Positions 26,183 to 35,811 of a DNA stretch of 47,048 nucleotides are shown in pieces; position 1 is the first letter of the stretch; the number at the start of each line of letters is the position of its first letter. Below the pieces are notes generated by a model. The model was not told where the DNA came from, did no database searches, and saw only the letters and a program-made list of their open reading frames with translations. Source of the stretch: Bacteroides_E sp964528875 (GTDB taxonomy: Bacteria > Bacteroidota > Bacteroidia > Bacteroidales > Bacteroidaceae). The stretch is taken from positions 1-47,048 of the forward strand of contig CAZGUI010000015.1 in the NCBI GenBank assembly GCA_964528875.1. The letters run 5' to 3'. The position numbers and the translations under genes are program-made.

Positions 26183-28282
26183 ATGAAAAAATACACCTTA
26201 TTATTTGCTTGTTCCATAGCTATTATGGCTTGCCAAAATCAAAAGAAAATGACGTATCCCGAAACAAAAAAAGTTGATACTGTAGATGTTTATTTTGACA
26301 CCGAAGTAGCCGACCCTTACCGATGGTTGGAAGATGACACTTCTGAAGAAACGGCCGAATGGGTAAAAGCTCAAAATAAAGTAACTCAATCTTACTTCCA
26401 GCAAATTCCTCAACGCAAAGCATTACAAAAACGCTTGACGGAGTTAATGGATTATGAAAAAATAGGAACTCCATTTCAAAAAGAGGGTCGTTACTTCTTC
26501 TTTAGAAACGATGGACTACAAAACCAAAGCGTATTATATGTTCAGAATTCCTTAACCGATGAACCTACTGTTTTCCTAGATCCCAATCAGTTATCAGAAG
26601 ATGGTACAGTGGCACTTGCCGGTTTTTCTTTTTCCAAAGATGCTAAATACTTTGCCTATACGGTATCTAAAAGTGGATCGGACTGGAGAGAGATTTACAT
26701 TATGGACAGTGAAACACAGGAAGTAATCGATGGTCCTATTCAATGGGCTAAGTTTTCCGGTGCAGCCTGGCGAGGTAATGGTTTTTATTACAGTGCTTAC
26801 GATGCACCCGAAGCGGGCAAGGAGTTTTCCAGTGTAAACGAGAATCATAAAATATACTATCACCAACTTAACACTCCTCAAAGTGAAGACAAACTGGTAT
26901 ATGAGAATAAGAATTATCCCAAACGTTTCTACACTGCTTCTGTATCATCGGATGAGCAATTGCTCTTTATCTATGAATCCGGAGAAGGAAGAGGAAATGC
27001 ACTCTATCTAAAAACATCAGATGAATTAACGGCTCCCCTAACTACCTTAGCAGAGGACTTTGATTTTGAGTATTACCCCATTGAGGTTATTAATAACCAG
27101 ATTTATATCTACACCAACTATCAAGCACCTAAATATCGGTTAATGGTGGCTAACACAAACAGACCCCAACTGAAAGACTGGAAAGAGTTGATTCCTGAAA
27201 GTAACGATGTGTTAAGCAATGCACAGATTATTGGCAGCAAACTAATTGTAACCTATGATAAAGATGCAGCAAATCACGCTTATATAGGTGATTTATTAGG
27301 GGTTAATTTCACAGAAATACAACTGCCTTCATTGGGTTCTGTTGGTTTCAGTGGAAACAAAGACAGCGACGAGTGCTTCTATAGCTTCACCTCTTTTACA
27401 CAACCCGGAACAACTTATCGTTATGACATCCATACCAATGAGTCGGAGGTGTTCAGAAGTCCACAAGTGGAATTCAATCCAAACGAATTTGAAACACACC
27501 AACTCTTCTTTGAAAGTAAAGATGGCACTAAAATCCCTATGTTTATCACCCATAAAAAAGGATTAATACGTAATGGAGATAATCCTGTATTCCTCTATGG
27601 TTATGGTGGTTTTAATGTAAGTCTGAATCCCGGGTTCTCCGTTTCTCGTATTCCTTTTATGGAACAAGGGGGTATCTATGCACAAGTCAACCTTAGAGGG
27701 GGTGGAGAATATGGTGAAGCCTGGCACATAGCAGGTACTCAAATGCAAAAACAAAATGTATTTGACGACTTCATTGGTGCTGCTGAATATCTGATTAAAG
27801 AAAAATACACCAATTCGCAACGAATAGCCATTGTGGGTGGCTCCAACGGGGGACTATTAGTTGGGGCTTGTATGACTCAACGTCCCGAATTATTTAAAGT
27901 GGCTGTACCTCAAGTGGGCGTATTAGATATGCTTCGCTATCACAAATTCACAATTGGCTGGAATTGGGCAAGCGATTATGGAACAAGCGAAGATAGCCCG
28001 GAGATGTTTCAATATTTACTGGGTTACTCCCCTTTGCATAACTTGAAACCAGGAACTACCTATCCAGCTACACTGATAACTACAGCCGATCATGATGACC
28101 GTGTGGTTCCTGCGCACTCTTTCAAATTTGCTGCGGCACTACAAGACGCCAATGACGGAACATACCCAACCATTATTCGCATTGACACCAAAGCAGGACA
28201 TGGGGCGGGTAAACCCACTGAAAAAATCATTGAGGAGCAAAGCGATATTTATGGCTTCATTATGTATCACCTCGGTATGTAA
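26183..28282 (+). CDS. Prolyl oligopeptidase family serine peptidase (S9A), lipoprotein
   Basis: The 699-residue protein has a lipoprotein signal (LLFACSIAIMAC, Cys17) followed by the S9A plan. The N-terminal segment YPETKKVDTVDVYFDTEVAD leads to DPYRWLEDD, the classic prolyl oligopeptidase entry motif. A seven-bladed propeller then covers roughly residues 75-420, and an alpha/beta-hydrolase domain follows. The triad is visible: Ser554 in GGSNGG, Asp near 638 in ADHDDRVVP and His near 673 in AGHGAG. It should cleave short peptides after proline in the periplasm or at the outer membrane surface. Length is normal for S9A. It stands alone, with its own promoter and a terminator hairpin after it. 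Confidence 0.95.
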   Translation: MKKYTLLFACSIAIMACQNQKKMTYPETKKVDTVDVYFDTEVADPYRWLEDDTSEETAEWVKAQNKVTQSYFQQIPQRKALQKRLTELMDYEKIGTPFQKEGRYFFFRNDGLQNQSVLYVQNSLTDEPTVFLDPNQLSEDGTVALAGFSFSKDAKYFAYTVSKSGSDWREIYIMDSETQEVIDGPIQWAKFSGAAWRGNGFYYSAYDAPEAGKEFSSVNENHKIYYHQLNTPQSEDKLVYENKNYPKRFYTASVSSDEQLLFIYESGEGRGNALYLKTSDELTAPLTTLAEDFDFEYYPIEVINNQIYIYTNYQAPKYRLMVANTNRPQLKDWKELIPESNDVLSNAQIIGSKLIVTYDKDAANHAYIGDLLGVNFTEIQLPSLGSVGFSGNKDSDECFYSFTSFTQPGTTYRYDIHTNESEVFRSPQVEFNPNEFETHQLFFESKDGTKIPMFITHKKGLIRNGDNPVFLYGYGGFNVSLNPGFSVSRIPFMEQGGIYAQVNLRGGGEYGEAWHIAGTQMQKQNVFDDFIGAAEYLIKEKYTNSQRIAIVGGSNGGLLVGACMTQRPELFKVAVPQVGVLDMLRYHKFTIGWNWASDYGTSEDSPEMFQYLLGYSPLHNLKPGTTYPATLITTADHDDRVVPAHSFKFAAALQDANDGTYPTIIRIDTKAGHGAGKPTEKIIEEQSDIYGFIMYHLGM

Positions 28283-28333
28283 ATCCGGACAAAAATAAAC
28301 TGTATCGGTTAAAGATAAAACCGATTCTCAAAT

Positions 28334-28369
28334 AAAAGTCTTAAAGAGATTTTTCACTTTAAGCCTTTT
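28334..28369 (+). terminator. Terminator after the prolyl oligopeptidase gene
   Basis: AAAAGTCTTAAAG (28334-28346) pairs with CTTTAAGCCTTTT (28357-28369) with one mismatch and a 10-nt loop, and runs into TTTTAT. It lies 51 bp past the stop. Confidence 0.65.
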
Positions 28370-28446
28370 ATCTCATTTATTGTATCAATTTAACATCAAT
28401 ATCTGTTTTTAGTCTATTAAAACACATAATTATTGAATAAATTGCA

Positions 28447-28454
28447 TATATTTG
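28447..28454 (+). promoter_or_regulatory. -7 element of the glutamate dehydrogenase gene
   Basis: TATATTTG lies 45 bp before the ATG at 28500 and matches TAnnTTTG. No TTTG box is present at the expected distance. Confidence 0.5.
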
Positions 28455-28499
28455 TAAATTCACATACATAATTTTATTTATCTATTTAATCAATTAAAC

Positions 28500-29837
28500 A
28501 TGAATATTGAAAAGATTATGGCTTCACTGGAAGCTAAACACCCTGGTGAGTCTGAGTATTTTCAAGCGGTACGCGTAGTATTAGGATCAATAGAGGATAT
28601 TTACAATCAACATCCTGAGTTTGAAAAAGCTAAAATTATTGAGCGCTTAGTAGAACCCGATCGTATTTATACGTTCAGAGTAGCGTGGGTTGATGATAAA
28701 GGAGAAGTGCAAACAAACATTGGTTACCGAGTACAATTTAATAACTCCATTGGCCCATATAAAGGAGGCATTCGCTTCCACAGCTCATTGAATCTTTCTA
28801 TTCTTAAGTTCCTAGGCTTTGAACAAACGTTCAAAAATGCCTTAACTACGCTCCCTATGGGTGGAGCAAAAGGTGGGTCTGACTTCTCACCCAAAGGCAA
28901 GAGCCAGGCAGAGGTTATGCGTTTCTGCCAAGCCTACATGTTAGAACTATGGAAATTCATTGGACCGGACATTGATGTTCCTGCCGGTGATATTGGTGTA
29001 GGTGGTAGAGAAGTGGGATATATGTATGGAATGTACAAAAAACTCACACACGAAGTTACAGGCACTTTCACAGGTAAAGGACTGGAGTTTGGAGGTTCTC
29101 TTATTCGCCCTGAGGCAACTGGTTTTGGAGGACTTTACTTTGTACAAGAGATGTTGGAAAAAAGAAACATTGACTTAAAAGATAAACGAGTGGCTATCTC
29201 GGGTTTTGGAAACGTGGCTTGGGGTGCAGCGATGAAGGCAACAGAACTAGGTGCTAAGGTGGTAACTATTTCTGGTCCTGATGGATACATTTACGACGAA
29301 GAAGGTATCAGTGGAGAAAAGATCAACTTTATGCTTGAACTACGCTCTTCAGGAGATGATATTGTGGAGCCTTACATTGATGAATATCCCAATGCTCAAT
29401 TCTTCCCAAATAAACGCCCCTGGGAGGTAAAAGTAGACATTGCTCTTCCTTGTGCCACTCAAAATGAATTAAATGCTGACGATGCACAAAAGTTAATTGA
29501 TAATGAAGTGCTTTGTGTTGGTGAAATATCAAACATGGGATGTACAGCTGAAGCTATTGATTTATTCCTTAAAAATAAAATTTCTTACGCACCGGGTAAA
29601 GCAGTAAATGCAGGTGGAGTAGCTACTTCAGGATTGGAAATGACTCAAAATGCCATGCACTTAAACTGGAGTGCTGAAGAAGTAGACGAGAAGCTAAAAC
29701 AAATTATGCATGGTATCCACGAACAATGTGTAACATATGGAACACAATCCGATGGTTTTATTAACTATGTAAAAGGTGCTAATATTGCAGGATTTATGAA
29801 AGTAGCCAAAGCAATGATGGCACAAGGAGTGGTTTAA
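28500..29837 (+). CDS. gdhA: Glutamate dehydrogenase (hexameric, probably NADP-type)
   Basis: The 445-residue enzyme interconverts 2-oxoglutarate plus ammonia and glutamate, a main route of nitrogen assimilation in Bacteroides. Family landmarks are intact: RVQFNNSIGPYKGGIRFH, the catalytic-lysine segment LPMGGAKGGSDF, and the substrate-loop sequence DVPAGDIGVGGREVGYMYG. The dinucleotide-binding motif is GFGNVAWGA, followed by VVTISGPDGY. The length of 445 and the PEATGFGG motif fit the small hexameric class. NADP preference is inferred from class and is not certain, because dual-specificity enzymes exist in Bacteroides. It is followed 9 bp later by an RlpA-like gene and has its own promoter. 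Confidence 0.95.
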   Translation: MNIEKIMASLEAKHPGESEYFQAVRVVLGSIEDIYNQHPEFEKAKIIERLVEPDRIYTFRVAWVDDKGEVQTNIGYRVQFNNSIGPYKGGIRFHSSLNLSILKFLGFEQTFKNALTTLPMGGAKGGSDFSPKGKSQAEVMRFCQAYMLELWKFIGPDIDVPAGDIGVGGREVGYMYGMYKKLTHEVTGTFTGKGLEFGGSLIRPEATGFGGLYFVQEMLEKRNIDLKDKRVAISGFGNVAWGAAMKATELGAKVVTISGPDGYIYDEEGISGEKINFMLELRSSGDDIVEPYIDEYPNAQFFPNKRPWEVKVDIALPCATQNELNADDAQKLIDNEVLCVGEISNMGCTAEAIDLFLKNKISYAPGKAVNAGGVATSGLEMTQNAMHLNWSAEEVDEKLKQIMHGIHEQCVTYGTQSDGFINYVKGANIAGFMKVAKAMMAQGVV

Positions 29838-29846
29838 TTACATCCA

Positions 29847-30287
29847 ATGATTTCTCGCTTTTTACTTATAGCGTTTTTTATACTTACGAGCATTACTTTT
29901 CTCTATGCACAAGAGAGAGGTAATGCTTCTTATTATCACTCCAGATTCCACGGTAGAAAAACAGCCTCAGGACTTATTTATCACAAAGACAGTATGACTT
30001 GTGCACATCGCACCTACCCCTTTGGTACGCTTCTTTTAATTGAAAACACACAAAACAATAAGAAGGTTATAGTCAAAGTAACAGACAGAGGCCCTTATTC
30101 CAGGAAATTCACCATTGATCTCTCTCATAAAGCAGCCAAACAGCTGGGCATCATCAAACAAGGATATGCTCCGGTAGAAATCTCTCGCTACAAACCTATT
30201 CCACTACTCTATGAATCACTCGATTCCCCACTTCGTTATCCGATAAAAAAAACACCTTTTACCTTAGGTCCGCTGGAAGTGAAGTAG
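29847..30287 (+). CDS. rlpA: RlpA-like double-psi beta-barrel protein, secreted
   Basis: The 146-residue protein has a signal peptide (FLLIAFFILTSITFLYAQ) and one RlpA-type double-psi beta-barrel. The family motifs are GNASYYHSRFHGRKTASG near the mature N-terminus and VKVTDRGPYSRKFTIDLS, with the catalytic-type Asp in TDRGP. RlpA proteins cleave or bind denuded peptidoglycan at the septum. This one has only the barrel and lacks the SPOR domain of E. coli RlpA, so septal targeting is not assured. It is probably read through from gdhA, an unexpected functional pairing. Confidence 0.88.
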   Translation: MISRFLLIAFFILTSITFLYAQERGNASYYHSRFHGRKTASGLIYHKDSMTCAHRTYPFGTLLLIENTQNNKKVIVKVTDRGPYSRKFTIDLSHKAAKQLGIIKQGYAPVEISRYKPIPLLYESLDSPLRYPIKKTPFTLGPLEVK

Positions 30288-30369
30288 AACAAAGAAGGAG
30301 AGCAAAATAGAGTTTTCTTCAATAAAAATTCTAACTTTGTTAATTATAAATTATAAATATTAACTAATT

Positions 30370-31533
30370 ATGCTACAACCTGAACTTAAACCTAGACGTG
30401 ACAAAATACGCGTGCTAATGGCTCAACAGGATATTGATGCTGCTTTAATTGCGTGCAATGTCAACTTAATATATACCTATGGAAGAGTGGTTAGTGGTTA
30501 TTTATACATTCCATTACACTCACCGGCTCATCTTTTTATTAAAAGACCCAATAACATACGAGGAGAACATGTACACCCCATTCATAAACCGGAATTAATC
30601 CCCTCTATTTTGGAAGAGGTAGAGTTGGGGCTTCCTAAAAAAATCATGTTAGAAGCCGATGATCTTTCATACACAGAATATAATCGGTTAGCTAAGGTTT
30701 TTGAGGGTGCCGAAATTATCAACGGATCACCTATTATACGTAGTGCTCGTACCACAAAGACCAAAATAGAGATAGAAAAATTCAAACGTGGAGCAGCACT
30801 TCACGCCAGTGCATATGAAAAGATTCCTTCTATCTACAAGGGGGGAATGACTGATTTAGAGTTCTCCATTGAAGTAGAACGCTTAATGAGGCTGGAAGGT
30901 GTGCTAGGAATATTTAGAACTAATGGCAGAGAGATGGAGGTCTTTATGGGTAGCATATTGGCAGGAGACAATGCTATTGTACCTTCTTCTTACGACTTTG
31001 CACTGGGTGGAGCGGGATTAGACCCTTCCATTCCGATTGGAGTGAGTAACACTCCCTTAAAAGAGGGACAAAGTATCATGGTAGATATGGGTGGGAACTT
31101 CAATGGCTACCACTCTGACATGACTCGCGTTTTTTCTGTTGGTAAACTTCCTGATGAAGCCTATGCTGCACATCAAGCGTGTATTGATTTACAAGATAAA
31201 ATAGCCGAGATGGCTAAACCGGGTGTGATCTGTGAGGACATTTATCAACTAGCCATTGACTTTATGGCGGATGCCGGCTACAGTGAGAATTTCATGGGAT
31301 TCGATCAACAAGTGAAATTTATTGGACATGGAATTGGTTTAGAGATTAATGAGCTCCCTGTTTTTTGCCCTCGCAACCGTCAGGCTTTGGAGCAAGACAT
31401 GGTTTTTGCTTTAGAACCGAAAATTGTGCTTCCGGGAATTGGTGCAGTAGGTATAGAAAATTCATGGGTAGTAACTGGAGACAGCATCGAAAAAATCACA
31501 CTTTGCAAAGAGGAGATTATAGAGCTTAGCTAA
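30370..31533 (+). CDS. M24 family aminopeptidase (Xaa-Pro type)
   Basis: The 387-residue enzyme has an N-terminal creatinase-like domain (about 1-130) and a C-terminal pita-bread metallopeptidase domain. The five metal ligands are identifiable: Asp in VDMGGNF, Asp in HSDMTRVF, His in GHGIGLE, Glu in FALEPKI and Glu in GIENSW. It should remove N-terminal residues preceding proline in the cytoplasm. The partner prolyl oligopeptidase upstream suggests a shared role in proline-peptide use. It has no signal peptide. It ends before a bidirectional terminator. Confidence 0.92.
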   Translation: MLQPELKPRRDKIRVLMAQQDIDAALIACNVNLIYTYGRVVSGYLYIPLHSPAHLFIKRPNNIRGEHVHPIHKPELIPSILEEVELGLPKKIMLEADDLSYTEYNRLAKVFEGAEIINGSPIIRSARTTKTKIEIEKFKRGAALHASAYEKIPSIYKGGMTDLEFSIEVERLMRLEGVLGIFRTNGREMEVFMGSILAGDNAIVPSSYDFALGGAGLDPSIPIGVSNTPLKEGQSIMVDMGGNFNGYHSDMTRVFSVGKLPDEAYAAHQACIDLQDKIAEMAKPGVICEDIYQLAIDFMADAGYSENFMGFDQQVKFIGHGIGLEINELPVFCPRNRQALEQDMVFALEPKIVLPGIGAVGIENSWVVTGDSIEKITLCKEEIIELS

Positions 31534-31578
31534 AAGATTGATCACATACAAACCATGAGTCATAAGATGATCAGACAT

Positions 31579-31607
31579 AAAAAAGAGCTTCGATGAAGCT
31601 CTTTTTT
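31579..31607. terminator. Bidirectional terminator between M24 and cca genes
   Basis: AAAAAAGAGCTTC and GAAGCTCTTTTTT form a 13-bp stem with a 3-nt GAT loop, with A-rich and T-rich flanks on the two sides. It lies 45 bp after the M24 stop and 37 bp beyond the stop of the converging cca gene, so it can serve both. Confidence 0.88.
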
Positions 31608-31644
31608 ACATTTAAAGTTTTTATTCTTAAATAGCAAGCCCTTT

Positions 31645-33078
31645 CTATTTTATAGGTTTTAAACCCATTTTCTTGGCTTTTTCAATCATATAATCGTAAG
31701 CTGCCTGATACTCATTAGGGATAACACCATCTAATATGGCATCTTTGATAGAGCTCTTCAAGGCTCCTACCTCACGTGAAGGAGCCAGTCCAAAGGTATC
31801 CATAATTTCCTGACCATCCACAGGTGGCTCAAAATTACGCACCTTGTCTTTCTCTTCAATGTCCTTTAGCTTCTGACGAACCAATTGAAAGTTCTGCAGA
31901 AAGCGCTGCTTCCGTACCAAGTTCTTAGATGTTATATCCGCTTCACAAAGAGTCATCAGATCGTCAATATCATCTCCCGCTTCAAACAGTAAACGACGTA
32001 CTGCAGAATCTGTTACACCATCATCAGCAATGGCTTGAGGACGCATATGCAAACTTACCATTTTCTGCACATACTTCATCTTATCATTCATTGGTAGTTT
32101 CAATCGACGAAAGAGTCGAGGAATCATTTTCTCCCCAATGAAGTTGTGATTGTGAAAGGTCCACCCCAATTTTACATCCCATCGTTTGGTGGCAGGTTTA
32201 GCTATATCGTGGAGAATGGCAGACCAACGTAACCATAGGTTATCGGTTTTCTGGCTGATATTATCCAACACCTGTAAGGTATGATAAAAATTATCTTTAT
32301 GCCCTCTACCATTACGGCTTTCCACCCCTTGGAGTGCTACTAATTCAGGAAAAATCAATTCCAGTAAACCTGAACGCTCCAAATCAATAAACCCTTTGGA
32401 CGGTATGGGAGAAAGAATTATTTTGTTCAACTCATCAATGATGCGCTCAGCTGAGATAATCTGTATGCGTTCGCAATTTCTTTCTATCGATTGAAAGGTT
32501 TCTTCTTCAATAAAAAAGTTTAACTGAGTGGCAAAGCGAATGCAGCGCATCATACGCAACGGATCATCACTAAATGTAATGTCAGGATCTAGAGGGGTAC
32601 GAATAATTCCTTCTTTCAAATCGCTAACACCATTAAAAGGATCGACTAACTCGCCCAATCGCTCTTTATTTAAACACACAGCCAAGGCATTGATGGTGAA
32701 ATCTCTACGATTTTGATCATCGGCTAAAGTCCCATCTTCCACAACCGGCTTGCGTGAATCGTGTTGGTAAGACTCTTTACGAGCACCTACAAACTCTATT
32801 TCTCCTGATTTATATTTTACTTGTGCAGTTCCAAAATTCTTAAAATAGGATATGGAAGCTCCTTTACCCAGCTTTTTACCAAATGCTTTGGCCATCTCTA
32901 TCCCGCTTCCCACAACAACCACATCTACATCACTCGAGTGACGATTCAATAGTAAATCGCGTACATATCCGCCCACAACATAGCACTCAAGCTTTAACTC
33001 ATCGGCTGTAGCCGTGATTTGTGGAAATAAACCTTGCTCAAAGTGTTTCTTTAACTCACTTCGGGTTAGCTCTAACAT
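31645..33078 (-). CDS. cca: CCA-adding tRNA nucleotidyltransferase with HD domain
   Basis: The 477-residue enzyme has the class II nucleotidyltransferase head: GGYVRDLLLNR followed by the metal-binding SDVDVVVVG. The RRDFTINALA and DDPLRMMRCIRFATQL motifs follow. An HD domain comes after (about 255-380), with HDIAKPATKRW carrying the His-Asp pair. It should add the CCA end to tRNAs, needed here because the tRNA-fMet at 14563 does not encode CCA. Poly(A) polymerase activity is the main alternative, but the HD-containing architecture favours CCA addition. ATG 33078 follows a TACCTTTG promoter element by 25 bp. Confidence 0.9.
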   Translation of the reverse strand: MLELTRSELKKHFEQGLFPQITATADELKLECYVVGGYVRDLLLNRHSSDVDVVVVGSGIEMAKAFGKKLGKGASISYFKNFGTAQVKYKSGEIEFVGARKESYQHDSRKPVVEDGTLADDQNRRDFTINALAVCLNKERLGELVDPFNGVSDLKEGIIRTPLDPDITFSDDPLRMMRCIRFATQLNFFIEEETFQSIERNCERIQIISAERIIDELNKIILSPIPSKGFIDLERSGLLELIFPELVALQGVESRNGRGHKDNFYHTLQVLDNISQKTDNLWLRWSAILHDIAKPATKRWDVKLGWTFHNHNFIGEKMIPRLFRRLKLPMNDKMKYVQKMVSLHMRPQAIADDGVTDSAVRRLLFEAGDDIDDLMTLCEADITSKNLVRKQRFLQNFQLVRQKLKDIEEKDKVRNFEPPVDGQEIMDTFGLAPSREVGALKSSIKDAILDGVIPNEYQAAYDYMIEKAKKMGLKPIK

Positions 33079-33103
33079 ATCTTACATATTAAGTTTTCAC
33101 CCG

Positions 33104-33111
33104 CAAAGGTA
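33104..33111 (-). promoter_or_regulatory. -7 element of cca
   Basis: The minus strand reads TACCTTTG, a strong TAnnTTTG match, 25 bp before ATG 33078. It is back to back with the promoter of the divergent lipoprotein gene, about 20 bp away. Confidence 0.6.
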
Positions 33112-33131
33112 CAAAAAACTGATATTATTCT

Positions 33132-33139
33132 TATTTTTG
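33132..33139 (+). promoter_or_regulatory. -7 element of the lipoprotein gene at 33170
   Basis: TATTTTTG matches TAnnTTTG, 30 bp before the ATG. Confidence 0.5.
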
Positions 33140-33169
33140 CTCTAACATAATACTCTATAAATAAACCTT

Positions 33170-34018
33170 ATGAAAAAAATAGTTCTACTTTTAAGTATTG
33201 TCGCAGTTTTGGCATCTTGTGGAAAAAGCCACGATAAAAAAGCTCAATACAAATTAGATGCAGCTCAAAAGGCTTTTACTGAAGGTGATTTTAGCCAGGC
33301 TAAACTTGAAATTGACAGCATTAAAATTCTATTTCCCAAAGCATTTCAGACACGAAGAGCCGGTATTGCTCTGATGCAAGAAGTGGAGCTAAAGGAGCAA
33401 GAGGTTACATTGGCTTACCTAGACAGCATTGAGAATTTACGCACACTTCAACTAGATTCAATTAAAGGGAAATACACCTTTGAGAAAAACGAAGAATACC
33501 AAGAGATTGGAAACTACTTTTGGCCAACACAAACGGTGGAACGAAATATTCATCGTACTTTCTTGCGTTTCCAAGTCAATGAACGTGGGGTTTTAACAAT
33601 GACCTCATTCTTTGTGAACACCTATAACATCAACCATAATAGAATTAAGATTACAGCGCCTGATGGTAGTTTTGCCGAGACTCCTGCCAGCAGGGATAGT
33701 TATCAAACGACTGATTTAGGCAAAAGAATTGAACAAGCTGATTTTAAGTATGGTGAAGATGGTGATTTAATAGACTTCATTTATTTGAATGCAGATAAAA
33801 CGCTACGCCTGGATTATCTAGGCGACAAAAAGTTTTCTACTACACTCTTAGCTGCAGACAAAAAAGCACTGGTAGGCATTTATGAACTAGCAAAAATTCT
33901 TCGTGACTTGGAGCAAATCAGGGTGAATAAAGAGGAGGCTAATTTGAAAATCCGTTTTGTTAAACAAAAGATGGAAGAGCGTCAAGCCAAAGAGGAAGAG
34001 GTTGATTCACAGAAATAA
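33170..34018 (+). CDS. Uncharacterised lipoprotein with TPR-like N-terminal region
   Basis: The 282-residue protein begins with a lipoprotein signal (VLLLSIVAVLASC, Cys18). Residues 25-60 (AQYKLDAAQKAFTEGDFSQA) read like a single tetratricopeptide helix pair, as in proteins that gather partners. The central part is beta-rich, and the C-terminal 45 residues are a highly charged helix (EEANLKIRFVKQKMEERQAK), probably a coiled coil. I recognise no enzyme motif. It is expected to be periplasmic or outer-membrane attached. It converges with the gene at 34025, only 6 bp beyond its stop, with no terminator in between. Function unknown. Confidence 0.75.
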   Translation: MKKIVLLLSIVAVLASCGKSHDKKAQYKLDAAQKAFTEGDFSQAKLEIDSIKILFPKAFQTRRAGIALMQEVELKEQEVTLAYLDSIENLRTLQLDSIKGKYTFEKNEEYQEIGNYFWPTQTVERNIHRTFLRFQVNERGVLTMTSFFVNTYNINHNRIKITAPDGSFAETPASRDSYQTTDLGKRIEQADFKYGEDGDLIDFIYLNADKTLRLDYLGDKKFSTTLLAADKKALVGIYELAKILRDLEQIRVNKEEANLKIRFVKQKMEERQAKEEEVDSQK

Positions 34019-34024
34019 AGAGCC

Positions 34025-35080
34025 TTACTCTTTATAGACATAATCTTCTTTCAAAAACCACCGGGCAATGAAATCCCAATTCTCGTGCAACATTTGTTTG
34101 CCATTGGGAATCGGTAAAGTAGCATCGGGCAACAACTGATGTTCCATAGCATACCTAAGAATGGGAAATGGGCATTTTTGGGGAGTTAAAAACAGCGTAT
34201 GCCCTTTTTTTGTTGCTAGTTCCCTATTGTAAAGCTTATTTCTTTTATCCTTAAAATAAGGAGCAATACCAGCACCCACAATTAGCTTGGTATTATAAGA
34301 AAAAACTACAAATTGAGAGGAGTCTTTGTACTGTAATAGCTCTTCTACTATTTCATACGGCCCCTCTGCATCTGAAAAACCATCCAACTCCTGTTCAGAC
34401 TTTTCACAAAGTGCAGCGTAATCTACTTCATCCAAAAAACCGGGTTCATCAGTAAAAATACGATTTAATTGCTGAAATGACTCCACATACCCAATGGGAT
34501 GTCCTTCATTTAACAACTTCAAATAAGGAGTACCCACACTGTCAAACTCCGGTTTAGCACCATAAGATTTTTTGAAATAGTTCAATTCTGTCACCCAATC
34601 TACAGAATCACCTTTACCTACGGGTGCATCCGGAAAGTTGGATTGAAGTACATCGTAAATAGCTTCTGCAAAAAGAATAATGGCCTCATCCAAAGGATTG
34701 AATAACTGTCCCTTCCCCTCAGAAACAGGACCTGATATTAAACTCCAGGTCAAAAATAAAACATCTTCCAAATTAACTTTCCCCTGAGCATATTGTCCAG
34801 ACACTTTGTAGAAAGGCAAAGGCTTACTATATAAATCTTGATGATGCTCCACAAAGCGACACCATCCCCCCTCACCGGTTACACAATCTTCCAAATAGAC
34901 TGAAAAAAAAGCAGAAACAAAACCCAAAGCCTCCTCTTTAGAGCCTTTAAACATTTTAGATTCCACAATAAAGGAGTATAACTGTTTTCCTACTTTTATA
35001 TACCAATAATCGGAAGGATTAGGATGATAATGCTTGTGTAATAAAAACCAAGCTTGATATACAGCATCGGAAGGATTCAT
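34025..35080 (-). CDS. Uncharacterised conserved protein (possibly DUF3843)
   Basis: The 351-residue soluble protein has no signal peptide or membrane helix. It is rich in aromatic and acidic residues, and motifs such as WYIKVGKQLY, FFSVYLEDCVTGEGGW and RWFLKEDYVY read like a conserved fold, but I recognise no catalytic signature. The pattern reminds me of a Bacteroidetes-specific DUF (DUF3843); that is recollection and unverified. ATG 35080 (MNPSDAVYQAWF) is chosen over a TTG at 35095. It lies 16 bp after ruvA, so it is probably co-transcribed with it. Confidence 0.7.
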   Translation of the reverse strand: MNPSDAVYQAWFLLHKHYHPNPSDYWYIKVGKQLYSFIVESKMFKGSKEEALGFVSAFFSVYLEDCVTGEGGWCRFVEHHQDLYSKPLPFYKVSGQYAQGKVNLEDVLFLTWSLISGPVSEGKGQLFNPLDEAIILFAEAIYDVLQSNFPDAPVGKGDSVDWVTELNYFKKSYGAKPEFDSVGTPYLKLLNEGHPIGYVESFQQLNRIFTDEPGFLDEVDYAALCEKSEQELDGFSDAEGPYEIVEELLQYKDSSQFVVFSYNTKLIVGAGIAPYFKDKRNKLYNRELATKKGHTLFLTPQKCPFPILRYAMEHQLLPDATLPIPNGKQMLHENWDFIARWFLKEDYVYKE

Positions 35081-35096
35081 AATGGATTTTTTCAAA

Positions 35097-35699
35097 TCAG
35101 AGTTTCTTTAATGCCTGTTTAATTACCTGTTCAACGGTCAGTCCGGAGTTCTCTTTTAATATTTTATACACCACTTTCTGAGAGGCATGAGCAGCAAACC
35201 CCAACATCTTCAATGCGGCTACGGCTTCATCTTGAATTTCAACACTCATAGGCTGACCGACAACACCCACTGCTTGATCTGCTGCAATTCCTAAGGTGTC
35301 TATTTTATCTCTTAAATCCACAATGATACGTTCGGCTGTTTTCCTTCCTACCCCTTTGACAGTGGTAAGCATAGAAATGTTACCACTGGCAATGGCAGAA
35401 GTAACTTCTTCAGGGCTCAAAGTAGAGAGCACCATACGTGCGGTATTTCCTCCTATACCCGAGACGGTGATAAGTAATAAAAACAGTTCACGTTCAGCTT
35501 TGGTTGAAAAACCAAAAAGGATAAAGGCATCTTCACGAATGGCCTCATAGATAAACAATTTTCCTTGCTTCTTTCCTTGCAAATCAGAAAAAGTATTGAG
35601 TGAGATATTGATGTTGTAGCCTATTCCATAGCTTTCTAAAATAGCTGCTGCTGGAGAAAGCTCAACAATTTCTCCGGTAATATATTCAATCATTGACAT
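35097..35699 (-). CDS. ruvA: Holliday junction branch migration protein RuvA
   Basis: The 200-residue protein has the RuvA plan: an N-terminal OB-fold domain (MIEYITGEIVEL, GIGYNINISLNTF) and a central tetramer domain. The latter has two helix-hairpin-helix motifs, VSGIGGNTARMVLSTLS and VKGVGRKTAERIIVDLRDK. The C-terminal domain binds RuvB. RuvA holds the four-way junction flat while RuvB pumps DNA. Length matches the family. Starts at 35699 and 35693 are both ATG (MSMIEY), and the second matches homologues slightly better. No ruvB or ruvC is adjacent. Confidence 0.95.
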   Translation of the reverse strand: MSMIEYITGEIVELSPAAAILESYGIGYNINISLNTFSDLQGKKQGKLFIYEAIREDAFILFGFSTKAERELFLLLITVSGIGGNTARMVLSTLSPEEVTSAIASGNISMLTTVKGVGRKTAERIIVDLRDKIDTLGIAADQAVGVVGQPMSVEIQDEAVAALKMLGFAAHASQKVVYKILKENSGLTVEQVIKQALKKL

Positions 35700-35786
35700 T
35701 CAAAATTAATAATGGATTTTATCTATAACTGGAATCACATACTATAAAAAGACTTTTTAAGGTCGTAATTAGTGTAGGATTTTAAT

Positions 35787-35794
35787 TAGTTTTG
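35787..35794 (+). promoter_or_regulatory. -7 element of ddh
   Basis: TAGTTTTG (TAnnTTTG) lies 17 bp before the ATG at 35812, giving a very short leader. This fits starts at either 35812 or the internal ATG at 35836. Confidence 0.5.
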
Positions 35795-35811
35795 TAACAA
35801 ACTTAAGAATT